64,000 nucleotides of DNA from Chryseobacterium sp. SSA4.19 (GCF_022601875.1 NZ_JAKVIP010000006.1:62001-126000); one strand, 5' to 3'; positions 45,302 to 54,219 are shown, counted from the first letter of the stretch. Numbers and translations are program-made. Notes: a model not told the origin generated them from the sequence alone.

Positions 45302-46012
45302 TTATTTCCCGAAAAGTTCCATCAATGAGCTTTTATAGGTTTCACCGATCTGTAGTTTTAAAAAATGACCATTTTCAGAAGGGATGGTGGTGATGATTTC
45401 AGTGGTTGAGAATATTTTTATAGAGGACAGCGCGATCACCTCTTTTTTATTGACTTGGGCAAAATCTTTTGCAGGAAGCATGTCCAGGAGATTTTTAAAA
45501 TTGAGGTTTTTTAAGACCATTTTTGTTCCGTCGTTCAAAATGATGTCTTTATCCCTGCTGTCGATCTCGGAAGTTTTAATGTAGACAATCTGGGCCGTAA
45601 AGATGACTGTTTTACCGATGTTGGTATTCCATTCAATAAAGTCTTTTCTTGCAGGCTGCTGAATCAGTGTTTGAGCTTTTTCAAACGCTTGTGCCAGCCT
45701 TTCTTTTTTGATTGGTTTTCTAACGTAATCCACAACATTCAGGTCAAATGCTTCGGCAGCATATTCCTTATAAGCGGTAGTAAAAATAATTTTTTTTGAT
45801 CCTGAAATAAGCTCTGCCACCTGGAGTCCGTTAATTCCGGGCATTTCAATATCAAGGATACAAACGTCGCAATCAATCTGATCGATCTCATTTAAAAAGG
45901 CTTTAGGGTCATTGAATGCCTTTACCACTTCCACATGGTCGATCTGTTCACAGAGCAATTTTAAATAACTGATCGCCAGTAATTCATCATCAAGAATAAC
46001 GCATTTTATCAT
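45302..46012 (-). CDS. LytTR-family response regulator
   Basis: The receiver domain (residues 1-120) has acidic 'VILDDE', phospho-acceptor Asp in 'DVCILDIEMPGINGLQVAEL', 'IIFTTAYKEYAAEAFD' (Thr) and 'VVDYVRKPIKKERL' (Lys). The C-terminal LytTR DNA-binding domain begins near 150 ('IVYIKTSEIDSRDKDIILND', 'FAQVNKKEVIALSSIK'). It should regulate transcription when phosphorylated by the kinase encoded next to it; the genes overlap by 23 nt. Length 236 is usual for LytTR regulators. Target genes are unknown, though the downstream antiporter gene is one candidate. Confidence 0.95.
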   Translation of the reverse strand: MIKCVILDDELLAISYLKLLCEQIDHVEVVKAFNDPKAFLNEIDQIDCDVCILDIEMPGINGLQVAELISGSKKIIFTTAYKEYAAEAFDLNVVDYVRKPIKKERLAQAFEKAQTLIQQPARKDFIEWNTNIGKTVIFTAQIVYIKTSEIDSRDKDIILNDGTKMVLKNLNFKNLLDMLPAKDFAQVNKKEVIALSSIKIFSTTEIITTIPSENGHFLKLQIGETYKSSLMELFGK

Positions 46013-46760
46013 AGAATTCCCTAAAATTAATTGTTAGTTCCGCCGTGAAGATACCGTTTTTTGAATTTTTTTGAAGCATATAAAAGTTACTGTAAATCAT
46101 TTTCAGCCTCTGATCAAGAGACTGGCTCCCAAATCCGCTTTTTTCTTTTTCCAGCATGTTTTTCAGAGAAGCTTTATTGCTGACCTTCATCATAAAAGTA
46201 CCATCCTCAAGTTCTATCTGAATCGAAATAAAGGAGTCCTGAGCCAGAAAATCCGTATGCTTAAATGCATTTTCTATCAGGTCTACCGTGATCAGAGGAG
46301 CGAAAACCTTTTCCTCATACATTTCATCGGATTTATCTATTTTGGATTTGATCCTGAAATCGAATAAGGGATTCACTTTAATTTTATTAATCTCAATAAG
46401 GCTTAATGCAAAGTGAAGTTCTTCTTTCGGGCTTACGAATTTATTGTTGCTTTCGTACAGAATATAATCCAGCACATTGGCCAGTTTATCCAGTGACATA
46501 TAAGTGTGATAGGCATGGGACTGAACTGAATTCAGAATATTTTTAAATAAATGAGGATTCAGTTTGGTGCCGATATGCTCAAGCTGTACTTCGTTCAGCC
46601 TTTGTTCTATAAGCTTGTTGGTAGCTGCCAGCCTGGCGTTTTTTTTCCGTATTGCCTGATTCTGACTGAATAAAAAAACAGCGACTGTTAAAAAAAGGAA
46701 AATGGCAAATACCGCGATGAATATCAGGTAGTCATGAATCATGTAATAATTGCCGTCCAT
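45990..46760 (-). CDS. LytS-like sensor histidine kinase
   Basis: A 256-residue sensor with one N-terminal transmembrane helix ('YLIFIAVFAIFLFLTVAVFL'), a coiled-coil ('KKNARLAATNKLIEQRLNEV'), and the His_kinase (PF06580) phosphoacceptor region 'IGTKLNPHLFKNILNSVQSH'. The ATPase domain follows: 'FAPLITVDLIENAFKHTDF' (N box) and a G-x-G-type 'SGFGSQSLDQRLKMIYSNFY'. It lacks a large extracytoplasmic domain, so any signal is sensed near the membrane or in the cytosol. It overlaps the response regulator gene and pairs with it. The stimulus is unknown. Confidence 0.95.
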   Translation of the reverse strand: MDGNYYMIHDYLIFIAVFAIFLFLTVAVFLFSQNQAIRKKNARLAATNKLIEQRLNEVQLEHIGTKLNPHLFKNILNSVQSHAYHTYMSLDKLANVLDYILYESNNKFVSPKEELHFALSLIEINKIKVNPLFDFRIKSKIDKSDEMYEEKVFAPLITVDLIENAFKHTDFLAQDSFISIQIELEDGTFMMKVSNKASLKNMLEKEKSGFGSQSLDQRLKMIYSNFYMLQKNSKNGIFTAELTINFREFYDKMRYS

Positions 46761-46836
46761 AAATACAATGTGCTAATTATTTAAATAAAAGGCCTGAAAA
46801 AGAGATTTTTACGGGTAAACATATTTATAGTTATTA

Positions 46837-47208
46837 TTACCTCAGTTTCTTTAAAGAATTCAAGGTCATGTTTTCCCCACACTTTTCAAATGTAATTTCG
46901 TACTTAGGATTTTTCTCAGGATACGTTAAAAGATAGGCAGGACATGGTTTTTTCTGAGCCTGGCTCCTGTCAAAGTCTATTATTCCATGGGTAATGATGC
47001 TGTCTTTCAGGAATTTTTCATTGATTTTCAATGTCTGCATGGCCGTTTTTGCCTCATCTGAATATTTGAAATCTTTAGAAAGTGTTTCTGCAATCACCCT
47101 GCTGTTGGGTAGGTAACCGCTACAGCTTGCCCCTTTTTTGTTTAATATAAAAAATACAAGAATAAGCCCGGGAATAAGGCCGATTAAGTAGAACTTCAGT
47201 TTTTTCAT
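46837..47208 (-). CDS. Small membrane-anchored protein of unknown function
   Basis: The 123-residue protein starts with a single transmembrane segment ('FYLIGLIPGLILVFFIL') and continues with a periplasmic or cytosolic part holding two cysteines near the N-terminus ('ASCSGYLPNSRVIAETL') and two near the C-terminus ('KKPCPAYLLTYPEKNPKYEI', 'EKCGENMT'). I recognise no named family. Its start codon overlaps the ald stop (TAATG), so it is translated with alanine dehydrogenase. A link to alanine metabolism is not implied by the sequence. Confidence 0.75.
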   Translation of the reverse strand: MKKLKFYLIGLIPGLILVFFILNKKGASCSGYLPNSRVIAETLSKDFKYSDEAKTAMQTLKINEKFLKDSIITHGIIDFDRSQAQKKPCPAYLLTYPEKNPKYEITFEKCGENMTLNSLKKLR

Positions 47209-48401
47209 TAGAAAATTAAAAGATTGATATCATGATAGGTAAGCCCGAAACGGTCGCAGATGATTTTTTTAGTATGCCTTCCTTTGTACATATAAAGGCT
47301 CTGCTTCATTTCATTCTTTCGGACCAGCATATTTTCAAAACCTCCCTCTTCATCATAATTTAAAATATAGGATAGAAAGAAATTGGAAACGGCTTTTGTT
47401 GTGGTTCTCGGCATTCTTGAAGTAAGATTCGGAAGCCCGCAGTGGATAACGCCATGTTTAATGATGTAAGGGTTTTCCATAGTGGTGAGTTCCGAGGTTT
47501 CAATGACCTTTCCGTTATCAATGGTTATATCGATAATGACACTGCCTTTTTTCATTTTCATTACCATATCTTCAGTGACTACCGGAGTCATATTAAGTCT
47601 CGGCAGAGCACCGATCACCACATCTGCTCTCCTCAATGCTTTTTTCAGTTCCTTAGGATCAATAATAGAAGTGGGAACTCTGCTGTCCACCAGCGTATGA
47701 AGTCTTCTTAGTTTTGAAAGTGAATTATCAAATACCCTTATGTTGGCTCCCAGTCCGATTGCTGCTTTTGTAGCGAATTCACCCACAATGCCGGCTCCTA
47801 AAACGACTACTTCCGCAGGGCGTACACCTGTTATGCCTCCCAGCATAAGACCATTAGACAAGGCAAGAAGTTCTGAAGCATACAAAATAGAAACGGTTCC
47901 TGCAATTTCCCCGATCAGCCTTACCAAAGCCAGTTGCTTATATTCGTCAACAATAAATTCGAAAGCAATGGCATTGACCTTTTTGTCTGCAAGCTTTAAG
48001 AAGTAATCCTTATCCCTTAAATTGATCTGAAGTGCAGAAACCAGATAGGTATTAGGCCGCATAAAGTCGATTTCCTCTTCGGTAGGCGGATTGATTTTTA
48101 AAATTAGATCCTGGGCAAAAGCTTCTTTAGGATCATTTGTAATTTTAGCTCCTGATTCGGAATACTGTAAATCTGTAAAGAATGAACCTTCTCCGGCTCC
48201 TGATTCTATAATAATTTCGTGACCACTTTCTACTAACACCTGTACGGCATCCGGCGTTATGCACGTCCTTCTTTCATTCAGAGAGGTTTCTTTCGGAATC
48301 CCTATGCTGAACTGTTTTCCCTTTTTAATGACCTCCAGCTTTTCTTCTTTCGGCATCAGTTCCTCTTCGGTGAAAGGAGTAAAAATGTTTGTAGTACTCA
48401 T
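47208..48401 (-). CDS. ald: Alanine dehydrogenase
   Basis: Interconverts L-alanine with pyruvate, ammonia and NADH. The AlaDh/PNT N-terminal half has 'IGIPKETSLNERRTCITPDA', 'GHEIIIESGAGEGSFFTD' and 'ILKINPPTEEEIDFMRPN'; the NAD-binding half has 'VVVLGAGIVGEFATKAAIGL' and 'DVVIGALPRLNMTPVVTED'. Its 397 residues are longer than the usual ~370 by a leading 'IFTPFTEEELMPKEEKLEVI' segment seen in Flavobacteriia homologues. The start is ATG 48401, 58 nt after a -7 element. The next gene begins in its stop codon. Confidence 0.93.
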   Translation of the reverse strand: MSTTNIFTPFTEEELMPKEEKLEVIKKGKQFSIGIPKETSLNERRTCITPDAVQVLVESGHEIIIESGAGEGSFFTDLQYSESGAKITNDPKEAFAQDLILKINPPTEEEIDFMRPNTYLVSALQINLRDKDYFLKLADKKVNAIAFEFIVDEYKQLALVRLIGEIAGTVSILYASELLALSNGLMLGGITGVRPAEVVVLGAGIVGEFATKAAIGLGANIRVFDNSLSKLRRLHTLVDSRVPTSIIDPKELKKALRRADVVIGALPRLNMTPVVTEDMVMKMKKGSVIIDITIDNGKVIETSELTTMENPYIIKHGVIHCGLPNLTSRMPRTTTKAVSNFFLSYILNYDEEGGFENMLVRKNEMKQSLYMYKGRHTKKIICDRFGLTYHDINLLIF

Positions 48402-48458
48402 CCTTATAAATTAATTAAGTTCTTACAGATCGTTATTTTACATTCAAATTTCAACAGC

Positions 48459-48487
48459 AAAGATACATAATATTTATACGAATGAAA
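48459..48487 (-). promoter_or_regulatory. Promoter of ald
   Basis: On the minus strand TTTC (48487-48484), a 17-bp spacer and TATCTTTG (48466-48459) fit the consensus with one mismatch in the -33. It lies partly within the end of tsaE. Confidence 0.55.
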
Positions 48488-48881
48488 CGTCTCTGCTTTC
48501 TCCGGTATTGATGATGCTCATTTCATGGTACTTAAGCCCGTAAAGCTCTTCTTCATACACTTCAGGCCATTCGATAATGCAGAGAAAAGCATTGTCCAGA
48601 TACTCTTCAATACCGATATCATAGACTTCTTCAATGTTTTTCAGGCGGTATAGGTCAAAATGATAGACTTTTCCTTTCGGCGTGTCATATTCGTTGACAA
48701 TAGAGTAAGTAGGCGAGCTCACCTCATCCAGGCTTCCTAGATTTTTAAGTAAAACCTGTGTGAAAGTTGTCTTCCCGGCACCAAGATTTCCCTTTAGTAA
48801 AAGGATAGGATGTTTTAATTCTGATATGACGGTTTCAGCTATTGACTGCCAGTCATCTATGCTTTTTATATTAAATTGCAT
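48474..48881 (-). CDS. tsaE: tRNA threonylcarbamoyladenosine biosynthesis ATPase TsaE
   Basis: TsaE is the ATPase that drives the TsaB-TsaD complex during formation of t6A37 in tRNAs. From ATG 48881 (135 residues) the P-loop is 'LLLKGNLGAGKTTFTQVL', followed by 'SSPTYSIVNEYDTPKG' and 'VYHFDLYRL', and 'FLCIIEWPEVYEEEL', all typical. The upstream in-frame start at 48899 would overlap the divergent promoter and is less likely. It is divergent from dnaG, sharing a 81-bp region with overlapping promoters, and ends close to ald. Confidence 0.95.
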   Translation of the reverse strand: MQFNIKSIDDWQSIAETVISELKHPILLLKGNLGAGKTTFTQVLLKNLGSLDEVSSPTYSIVNEYDTPKGKVYHFDLYRLKNIEEVYDIGIEEYLDNAFLCIIEWPEVYEEELYGLKYHEMSIINTGESRDVSFV

Positions 48882-48889
48882 GCAAGTTC

Positions 48890-48924
48890 TTTGATACAAA
48901 ATTAGCTATAAACCGTTATATTTG
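48890..48924 (+). promoter_or_regulatory. Promoter of dnaG
   Basis: TTTG (48890-48893), a 23-bp spacer and TATATTTG (48917-48924) match the consensus; it ends 38 nt before the dnaG ATG and overlaps the tsaE promoter. Confidence 0.65.
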
Positions 48925-48931
48925 TAGCAAA
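48897..48931 (-). promoter_or_regulatory. Promoter of tsaE
   Basis: On the minus strand TTTG (48931-48928), a 23-bp spacer and TAATTTTG (48904-48897) match the consensus, 16 nt before the tsaE ATG. It faces and overlaps the dnaG promoter, so the two could compete. Confidence 0.6.
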
Positions 48932-48962
48932 ATTTTCTACTTCCTTACCATACTTATACATT

Positions 48963-50951
48963 ATGATTTCCAAGCTGACCATTGACAAGATCTTTTCAAC
49001 AATCCGTGTAGAGGAAATTGTCGGGGAATATGTGCAGCTGAAGAGGGCAGGGTCCAATTTTAAAGGATTGAGCCCGTTTCATGATGAAAAATCTCCCAGT
49101 TTTGTCGTTTCCCCAAGTAAGCAGATCTGGAAAGATTTCTCGACAGGAAAGGGCGGGACTGCCATTTCTTTCCTGATGGAGATTGAAAACTTTACGTATC
49201 CTGAAGCACTTCGCCATGCCGCTAAAAAATACGGTATTGAGATCGAGGAGGATCAGAAAGTTTTTTCTGAAGAAGCCAAGCAGGCGAATACCGAAAGAGA
49301 TTTACTGTATAAGATACACGAGATTGCCAACGATTATTTTCAGGAAATCCTGTGGGATTCCGAGGAAGGAAAGTCTATCGGTTTGGCGTATTTTAAAGAA
49401 CGTGAGCTAAAGGACGATATTATTAAAAAGTTCCAGCTCGGCTATTCTCCTGAAAAAAGAGATTCATTTACGGCATATGCTTTAGAAAAAGGCTACAATA
49501 AGGAAATCTTGGAAAAATCCGGGCTTTCGATCTTTCCGGAAAATACACCTTCGGGAATAGACCGTTTCCGGGAAAGGGTGATGTTTCCGATCCACAGCTT
49601 TTCGGGCAGGGTATTGGGTTTCGGAGCAAGGATTCTGAAAAATAATGTTAAAACGGCAAAATACCTTAATTCGCCCGAGACGGAAATTTATCATAAGTCC
49701 AATGTCCTTTACGGGCTAAACCAAAGCAAGCAGGCCATTTCCAGAAAGAATGTCTGTCTTTTGGTGGAAGGGTATATGGATGTGATTTCGCTCCATATGT
49801 CCGGGATTGAGAATGTGGTGGCAAGTTCCGGAACTTCTTTAACCACGGAACAAATAAAGCTGATCAAAAGGCTTACTGAAAATGTAACCATTCTTTTTGA
49901 TGGTGATAATGCAGGAATTAAAGCCAGTTTCCGGAGCATTGATATGCTGCTCACGGAAGGTATGAATATCCGCGTCCTTTTATTTCCGGACGGGGATGAT
50001 CCCGATTCTTTTGCTCGGAAACATCCGCAGGAATATGTGGAGAAATTCATTGAGGAAGAAGCAATGGATTTCATTGACTTTAAGGCTGAAATCCTTCTGA
50101 AGGAAGTTGGGAATGACCCGATAAAAAAAGCAGAAGCCATTCGTGATATTGTAAAATCGGTTTCTTTTGTTCAGAATGCTTTAAAAAGGGAAGTTTATCT
50201 TAAGCAGGTCTCCACTAAATTCGGACTGTCTGAACAGAGTCTTTTCAATGAGCTTGATGTTCAGCGGCAGATCACGCAGAACCAGAGCCAGAACCAGCAC
50301 GTTCAGCAGCAAAAGCAGAGTGCTGCTCCTCCAAAAATGGAGATTGTTCCGTTAGAAGAGGGAAAAGAAGATCCCTTTTTATTCGATGTTTTGTTCATGG
50401 AAAATAAGCTGGTGGACCATATGCTCATGTTTGGGGATGTCGTATTGAAGAGGAGCAATGAAAAGAATGAAGAATATCAGATTACGGTGATTGAAGAAAT
50501 CCTGCATCATTTTGAAGAAGAAAATTACAGTTTTCTATCCAAGAATAATGAACTGATCATTAATCACGTAAAAGAAGGTATTCAGAATGATGAATTAAGA
50601 AGCGGCAGTTTTTTTGTCAATTTCATGGATGAGGAGATTACTTCTAAAGTAGTAGATGCCCTTCTTCCTTTGGACGATCTTGAAAACTGGGCTTCCAGAA
50701 ATATATTTCCGCCGAATTATGGCGATAAAATTGCCGAACAGGTCAGGGGAGATGTATTACTTCATAAATACCGGTATATTGATTATCTGATTAAAGAAAC
50801 TGCGAAGCAGCTGGAGCAATACAGTACTACGGATGAAAACCGGTATTTTGAAATTATTAAGCAAATTACTCTTCTTAAACAGGCGTCTATCCGATTGAGC
50901 GATATGATTGAATATTCCCCTATTAAAGGCATTTATGCCAACAGGAAATAA
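48963..50951 (+). CDS. dnaG: DNA primase with non-canonical zinc-finger region
   Basis: DnaG makes RNA primers at the replication fork. The N-terminal domain aligns with the CHC2 zinc-binding region but lacks three of four ligands: 'FKGLSPFHDEKSPSF' keeps only His40, with Ser37 at the first Cys, and 'QIWKDFSTGKGG' has Asp58 and Thr61 in the last Cys positions. The catalytic core follows: 'FREFRERVMFPIHSFSGRVL'-like region, then TOPRIM motifs 'CLLVEGYMDVISL', 'VTILFDGDNAGIKAS' and 'LLFPDGDDPDSFARK'. The C-terminal helicase-binding region is helical. Length 662 is in range. It starts below its own promoter. Confidence 0.96.
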   Translation: MISKLTIDKIFSTIRVEEIVGEYVQLKRAGSNFKGLSPFHDEKSPSFVVSPSKQIWKDFSTGKGGTAISFLMEIENFTYPEALRHAAKKYGIEIEEDQKVFSEEAKQANTERDLLYKIHEIANDYFQEILWDSEEGKSIGLAYFKERELKDDIIKKFQLGYSPEKRDSFTAYALEKGYNKEILEKSGLSIFPENTPSGIDRFRERVMFPIHSFSGRVLGFGARILKNNVKTAKYLNSPETEIYHKSNVLYGLNQSKQAISRKNVCLLVEGYMDVISLHMSGIENVVASSGTSLTTEQIKLIKRLTENVTILFDGDNAGIKASFRSIDMLLTEGMNIRVLLFPDGDDPDSFARKHPQEYVEKFIEEEAMDFIDFKAEILLKEVGNDPIKKAEAIRDIVKSVSFVQNALKREVYLKQVSTKFGLSEQSLFNELDVQRQITQNQSQNQHVQQQKQSAAPPKMEIVPLEEGKEDPFLFDVLFMENKLVDHMLMFGDVVLKRSNEKNEEYQITVIEEILHHFEEENYSFLSKNNELIINHVKEGIQNDELRSGSFFVNFMDEEITSKVVDALLPLDDLENWASRNIFPPNYGDKIAEQVRGDVLLHKYRYIDYLIKETAKQLEQYSTTDENRYFEIIKQITLLKQASIRLSDMIEYSPIKGIYANRK

Positions 50952-51069
50952 AGATTATAAGACATCTTGCTGATGCAGCCATACTTTTCTATGACAAAAA
51001 GTCCTGTAAAATTTTAGGAATAAAAGTTGTAATTTAAACTTCGTAAATTTTAATATACACAACAGAAAT

Positions 51070-51756
51070 ATGGACATTAAAAAAGAATTCAGAGATTTCT
51101 CTACAAAGCATTTGGGAAACAGCGGTTTGGCTACTGATCAATATATGGGAATGTACGGCCCTACTAACCTTACGCCGTATATCATGGAAGAAAGAAGATT
51201 AAACGTAGCGCAGATGGACGTGTTCTCCCGTCTGATGATGGACAGGATTATCTTTTTGGGCACAGGAATCGATGACCAGGTAGCCAATATTGTTACGGCA
51301 CAGCTTTTATTCCTTGAAAGTGCAGATCCTTCAAAAGACATCCAGATCTATATCAATTCTCCGGGCGGAAGCGTTTACGCAGGGTTAGGTATTTATGATA
51401 CCATGCAGATCATCAAGCCTGATGTAGCGACCATCTGTACAGGGATTGCCGCTTCTATGGGAGCTGTATTGCTTGTAGCAGGAGAAAAAGGAAAACGTTC
51501 GGCATTAAAGCATTCAAGAGTAATGATTCACCAGCCTTCAGGAGGTGCACAAGGAGTGGCTTCTGATATGGAGATCAACTTACGTGAGATGTTAAAGCTT
51601 AAAAAAGAATTATACGATATTATTTCCGATCATTCAGGCCAGACTTACGAATGGGTTGAGAAAGCATCAGACAGGGATTATTGGATGACTTCTACAGAAG
51701 CAAAAGATTTCGGAATGGTAGACGAAGTTTTACAAAGATCTAAAGAGAAGAAATGA
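51070..51756 (+). CDS. clpP: ATP-dependent Clp protease proteolytic subunit
   Basis: ClpP forms the tetradecameric chamber that degrades proteins fed by ClpX or ClpA. The catalytic triad is visible: Ser in 'CTGIAASMGAVLLVAGEKGK', His in 'SRVMIHQPSGGAQG' and Asp in 'EKASDRDYWMTSTEAKDFGM'. Strand 'IYINSPGGSVYAGLGIYDTM' and the N-terminal 'PYIMEERRLNV' are also typical. The 228 residues include an N-terminal extension before the mature start, normal in Flavobacteriia. It has a strong terminator. clpX is not adjacent. Confidence 0.97.
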   Translation: MDIKKEFRDFSTKHLGNSGLATDQYMGMYGPTNLTPYIMEERRLNVAQMDVFSRLMMDRIIFLGTGIDDQVANIVTAQLLFLESADPSKDIQIYINSPGGSVYAGLGIYDTMQIIKPDVATICTGIAASMGAVLLVAGEKGKRSALKHSRVMIHQPSGGAQGVASDMEINLREMLKLKKELYDIISDHSGQTYEWVEKASDRDYWMTSTEAKDFGMVDEVLQRSKEKK

Positions 51757-51778
51757 TTTTCTGAAAAGGAAAATATGG

Positions 51779-51806
51779 CGCATCAATTAATTTTGATGCG
51801 TTTTTT
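51779..51806 (+). terminator. Rho-independent terminator of clpP
   Basis: CGCATCAA (51779-51786) pairs with TTGATGCG (51793-51800), followed by six T. Confidence 0.9.
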
Positions 51807-51998
51807 ATGTATTGCAGTTTATCATCATCTGCACTTATTGCTATAAAGAAAGATTAAACTGTTTTATCTTACATGTGGTTTTCTAAATTGATCAATAGAT
51901 AATACACATAACTGAACTTTAACATTTATTTATAAGTTCAGAATTGATAACGGCATTATTTTTCCAATAAAACCGGCATAACACTAAATCACAAAATT

Positions 51999-52547
51999 AT
52001 GTCAAAGAAAATTGCAATTTTAGCAACCGATGGGTTTGAAGAAAGCGAATTAAAATCACCGAAAGAACATTTGGAACAGCAGGGCTGGACGGCTCATATC
52101 ATAAGTCCTGAATCAGGAACAATCAAGGCCTGGGCAGAAAAAGACTGGGGAAAGGAATATCCCGTTGATAAAACCTTGGATGAGGCACATGCATCGGATT
52201 ATGATGCGTTGGTATTGCCGGGCGGTGTTATTAATCCTGACCAGTTAAGAACTAATGAAACCGCTTTATCATTTGTAAGAGATTTCTTTCAGCAGCAAAA
52301 GCCGGTAGCTGCAATCTGCCATGGTCCGCAGATTTTAATTAATGCAGAGGTGGTACAAGGAAGAAATATGACTTCGGTAAATTCTATCAGCAAAGACCTG
52401 AAAAATGCAGGGGCGGAATGGGAAGACAGTGAAGTGGTGGTAGATAACGGTTTGGTCACAAGCCGTACTCCAAAAGACCTTCCTGCCTTTAATGCCAAAA
52501 TGGTGGAAGAAATCCTGGAAGGCAAGCATGAAGAACAAACTTTGTAA
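51999..52547 (+). CDS. DJ-1/PfpI-family protein
   Basis: A 182-residue cytosolic protein of the type 1 glutamine amidotransferase-like superfamily. It starts 'KKIAILATDGFEESELKSP' with the conserved Glu, has 'YDALVLPGGVINPDQLRTN' and the nucleophile elbow 'VAAICHGPQILINAEVV' with Cys flanked by Ile and His. Such proteins are deglycase- or chaperone-like and are often stress-induced (YhbO/PfpI group). The C-terminal 'VVDNGLVTSRTPKDLPAFN' is characteristic of the group. It is flanked by terminators, so it is monocistronic. Confidence 0.93.
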   Translation: MSKKIAILATDGFEESELKSPKEHLEQQGWTAHIISPESGTIKAWAEKDWGKEYPVDKTLDEAHASDYDALVLPGGVINPDQLRTNETALSFVRDFFQQQKPVAAICHGPQILINAEVVQGRNMTSVNSISKDLKNAGAEWEDSEVVVDNGLVTSRTPKDLPAFNAKMVEEILEGKHEEQTL

Positions 52548-52572
52548 GCCTTAATTTAAGATCGAAGATAGA

Positions 52573-52600
52573 AGGCCCGGTATTTTTCCGGGTCTTTTTT
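52573..52600 (+). terminator. Rho-independent terminator of the PfpI-like gene
   Basis: AGGCCCGG (52573-52580) pairs with CCGGGTCT (52588-52595, one G-T pair), followed by a T-run. Confidence 0.88.
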
Positions 52601-52684
52601 ATTCTGTAAATTAAAATACAGTTGTCATTCCATTTAAGATCAGTTTACATATAATAGTTACTTTCGCATCCAATAAAAGTAAAC

Positions 52685-53953
52685 ATGAAAAAATTCTTAT
52701 TTCCTGTACTTGCCCTTATTTCTTTTACGGCATGTAACAACAACACAGACGATAGCGTAAGCAACCAGGATATCAATTACTCTAAATTACCCCAGGAATT
52801 CCCTTTCTCTACCATGGCAACGGTTAACGGTGTTCCCGTGATCAATGGCGGTTTCGGTTCAGGAGCGGCGGCGCATCCTACCAGAAAAGGAGAATTTTAC
52901 GTAATAACAGACCGCGGTCCAAACACTGACTATTTAAACGGAAAAAAATTCCTTACTCCTTCCTTTACTCCCACCATTATGCATTTTAAAATTAATGCTG
53001 AAGGGAATATTGAGGTGATTAAATACATCAAGCTTAAAAATCCTTCCGGACAGGCGATTACAGGGCTTCCGAACCCGGCAGGAATGGGAAGTACCGGAGA
53101 AACAGCGTATGATGCCAATGGAAATGTCTTGGGAACCGATAATTACGGACTGGACAGTGAAAGTATTGTAGCAGCTGCGGATGGTACTTTCTGGGTATCT
53201 GATGAATATGGACCTCACATTGTACATTACAGCGCAGAAGGTATTGAGATGGAAAGAATCAGTCCGATCGGTGTGAATACGGGAACAAGAAAACTGCCGG
53301 CAGTTCTGGCTAAGAGAAGGGCGAACAGAGGAATGGAAGGATTGTGTATGACTCCTGACGGGAAAACATTGGTGGGAACGATACAGTCCATGATGTATGT
53401 GCCGAGTAAAAACGCAGCAACCAATAAAACACTGACCAGAATTGTTACTTTCGATATTGCATCAGGACAAACCAAGCAGTTCCTGTATCAGCAGGACGGA
53501 GGAGCCTCAGATTCCGTATGTGATATTACAGCCATCAGCAACACCGAGTTTTTAGTGATTGAAAGAGACGGGAACTTCGGTTCCCAGGGAGGAATTAAAA
53601 AAGTATACAGAATCAATATTGCCGGAGCATCTGATGTAAACGGAAGCGATCTCGCAGCGGTTGACGGGGTGAAAATCAATGGGAAAGCTTTGGAGCAGTG
53701 TACGTGGAGCGAAATTTCAGCAGCAGGAATCCAGGCCGTTTCCAAGAAGTTAGCTGTTGACCTTGTCGCAAAAATAGGCTATGAACATGATAAATTTGAA
53801 GGCCTGGTTTATTTAGGTAACAATAAAATTGCAGTTTTCAATGATGATGATTTCGGGATCGTAGATGACGGAAACGGCAACCCAAAAGCGAAGATTCTCC
53901 CTAAGACCGGTAAAACGGATAAAGGGACAATGTATATCGTTGATATTAATTAG
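52685..53953 (+). CDS. Phytase-like esterase lipoprotein
   Basis: The N-terminus 'FLFPVLALISFTACNNN' is a lipoprotein signal with Cys18, so it is envelope-anchored. The rest is the esterase-like activity of phytase domain (PF13449), a beta-propeller-like fold: 'YVITDRGPNTDYLNGKKF', 'LDSESIVAAADGTFWVSDEY', 'GPHIVHYSAEGIEMERI', 'RANRGMEGLCMTPDGKTLVG', 'VTFDIASGQTKQFLYQQ', 'NTEFLVIERDGNFGSQ' and 'YEHDKFEGLVYLGNNKIAVF'. Family members may hydrolyse phosphate esters, but activity is rarely shown. At 422 residues it is typical. No strong -33 is seen; TACTTTCG at 52659-52666 is a partial -7 match. Confidence 0.88.
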   Translation: MKKFLFPVLALISFTACNNNTDDSVSNQDINYSKLPQEFPFSTMATVNGVPVINGGFGSGAAAHPTRKGEFYVITDRGPNTDYLNGKKFLTPSFTPTIMHFKINAEGNIEVIKYIKLKNPSGQAITGLPNPAGMGSTGETAYDANGNVLGTDNYGLDSESIVAAADGTFWVSDEYGPHIVHYSAEGIEMERISPIGVNTGTRKLPAVLAKRRANRGMEGLCMTPDGKTLVGTIQSMMYVPSKNAATNKTLTRIVTFDIASGQTKQFLYQQDGGASDSVCDITAISNTEFLVIERDGNFGSQGGIKKVYRINIAGASDVNGSDLAAVDGVKINGKALEQCTWSEISAAGIQAVSKKLAVDLVAKIGYEHDKFEGLVYLGNNKIAVFNDDDFGIVDDGNGNPKAKILPKTGKTDKGTMYIVDIN

Positions 53954-53966
53954 ATTTAGAAAAATA

Positions 53967-53990
53967 GCGGCATCGAAGATGCCGCCGTTT
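53967..53990 (+). terminator. Terminator of the phytase-like gene
   Basis: GCGGCATC (53967-53974) pairs with GATGCCGC (53978-53985) around GAA, followed by CGTTTTAATTT. The T-run is short, so efficiency may be moderate. Confidence 0.7.
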
Positions 53991-54219
53991 TAATTTATGT
54001 TGGTATCAGGTTTTTTCTTTTTAAAGAAACTAACGTACATTAGAAATGCCTGTATCAAAACAGTTCCTAAAAAAATATGATGATCGCCTGATACGTCGGA
54101 ATTGATGCATGAAAAGGTAAATTTTCATCTATAAACACTACAGAATAATTTACAAGAATATGAAGTGTTGCAAAATGATATTTCAGAACATCAGGCACAA
54201 TTCCAACAAAACTAATCAT
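53990..54219 (-). pseudogene. Small membrane protein gene with a frameshift
   Basis: From ATG 54219 the minus strand reads 'MISFVGIVPDVLKYHFATLH' and on to 'IPTYQAIIIFF', then a stop. Skipping one base in the T7 run (plus 54069-54075) continues 'LGTVLIQAFLMYVSFFKKKK' and 'PDTNIN' to a stop at 53990-53992. The joined product of about 76 residues has two hydrophobic helices and a basic C-terminus, a normal small membrane protein. The break is a single-base deletion in a homopolymer, so either real decay or a sequencing error. I do not recognise the family. Confidence 0.55.
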
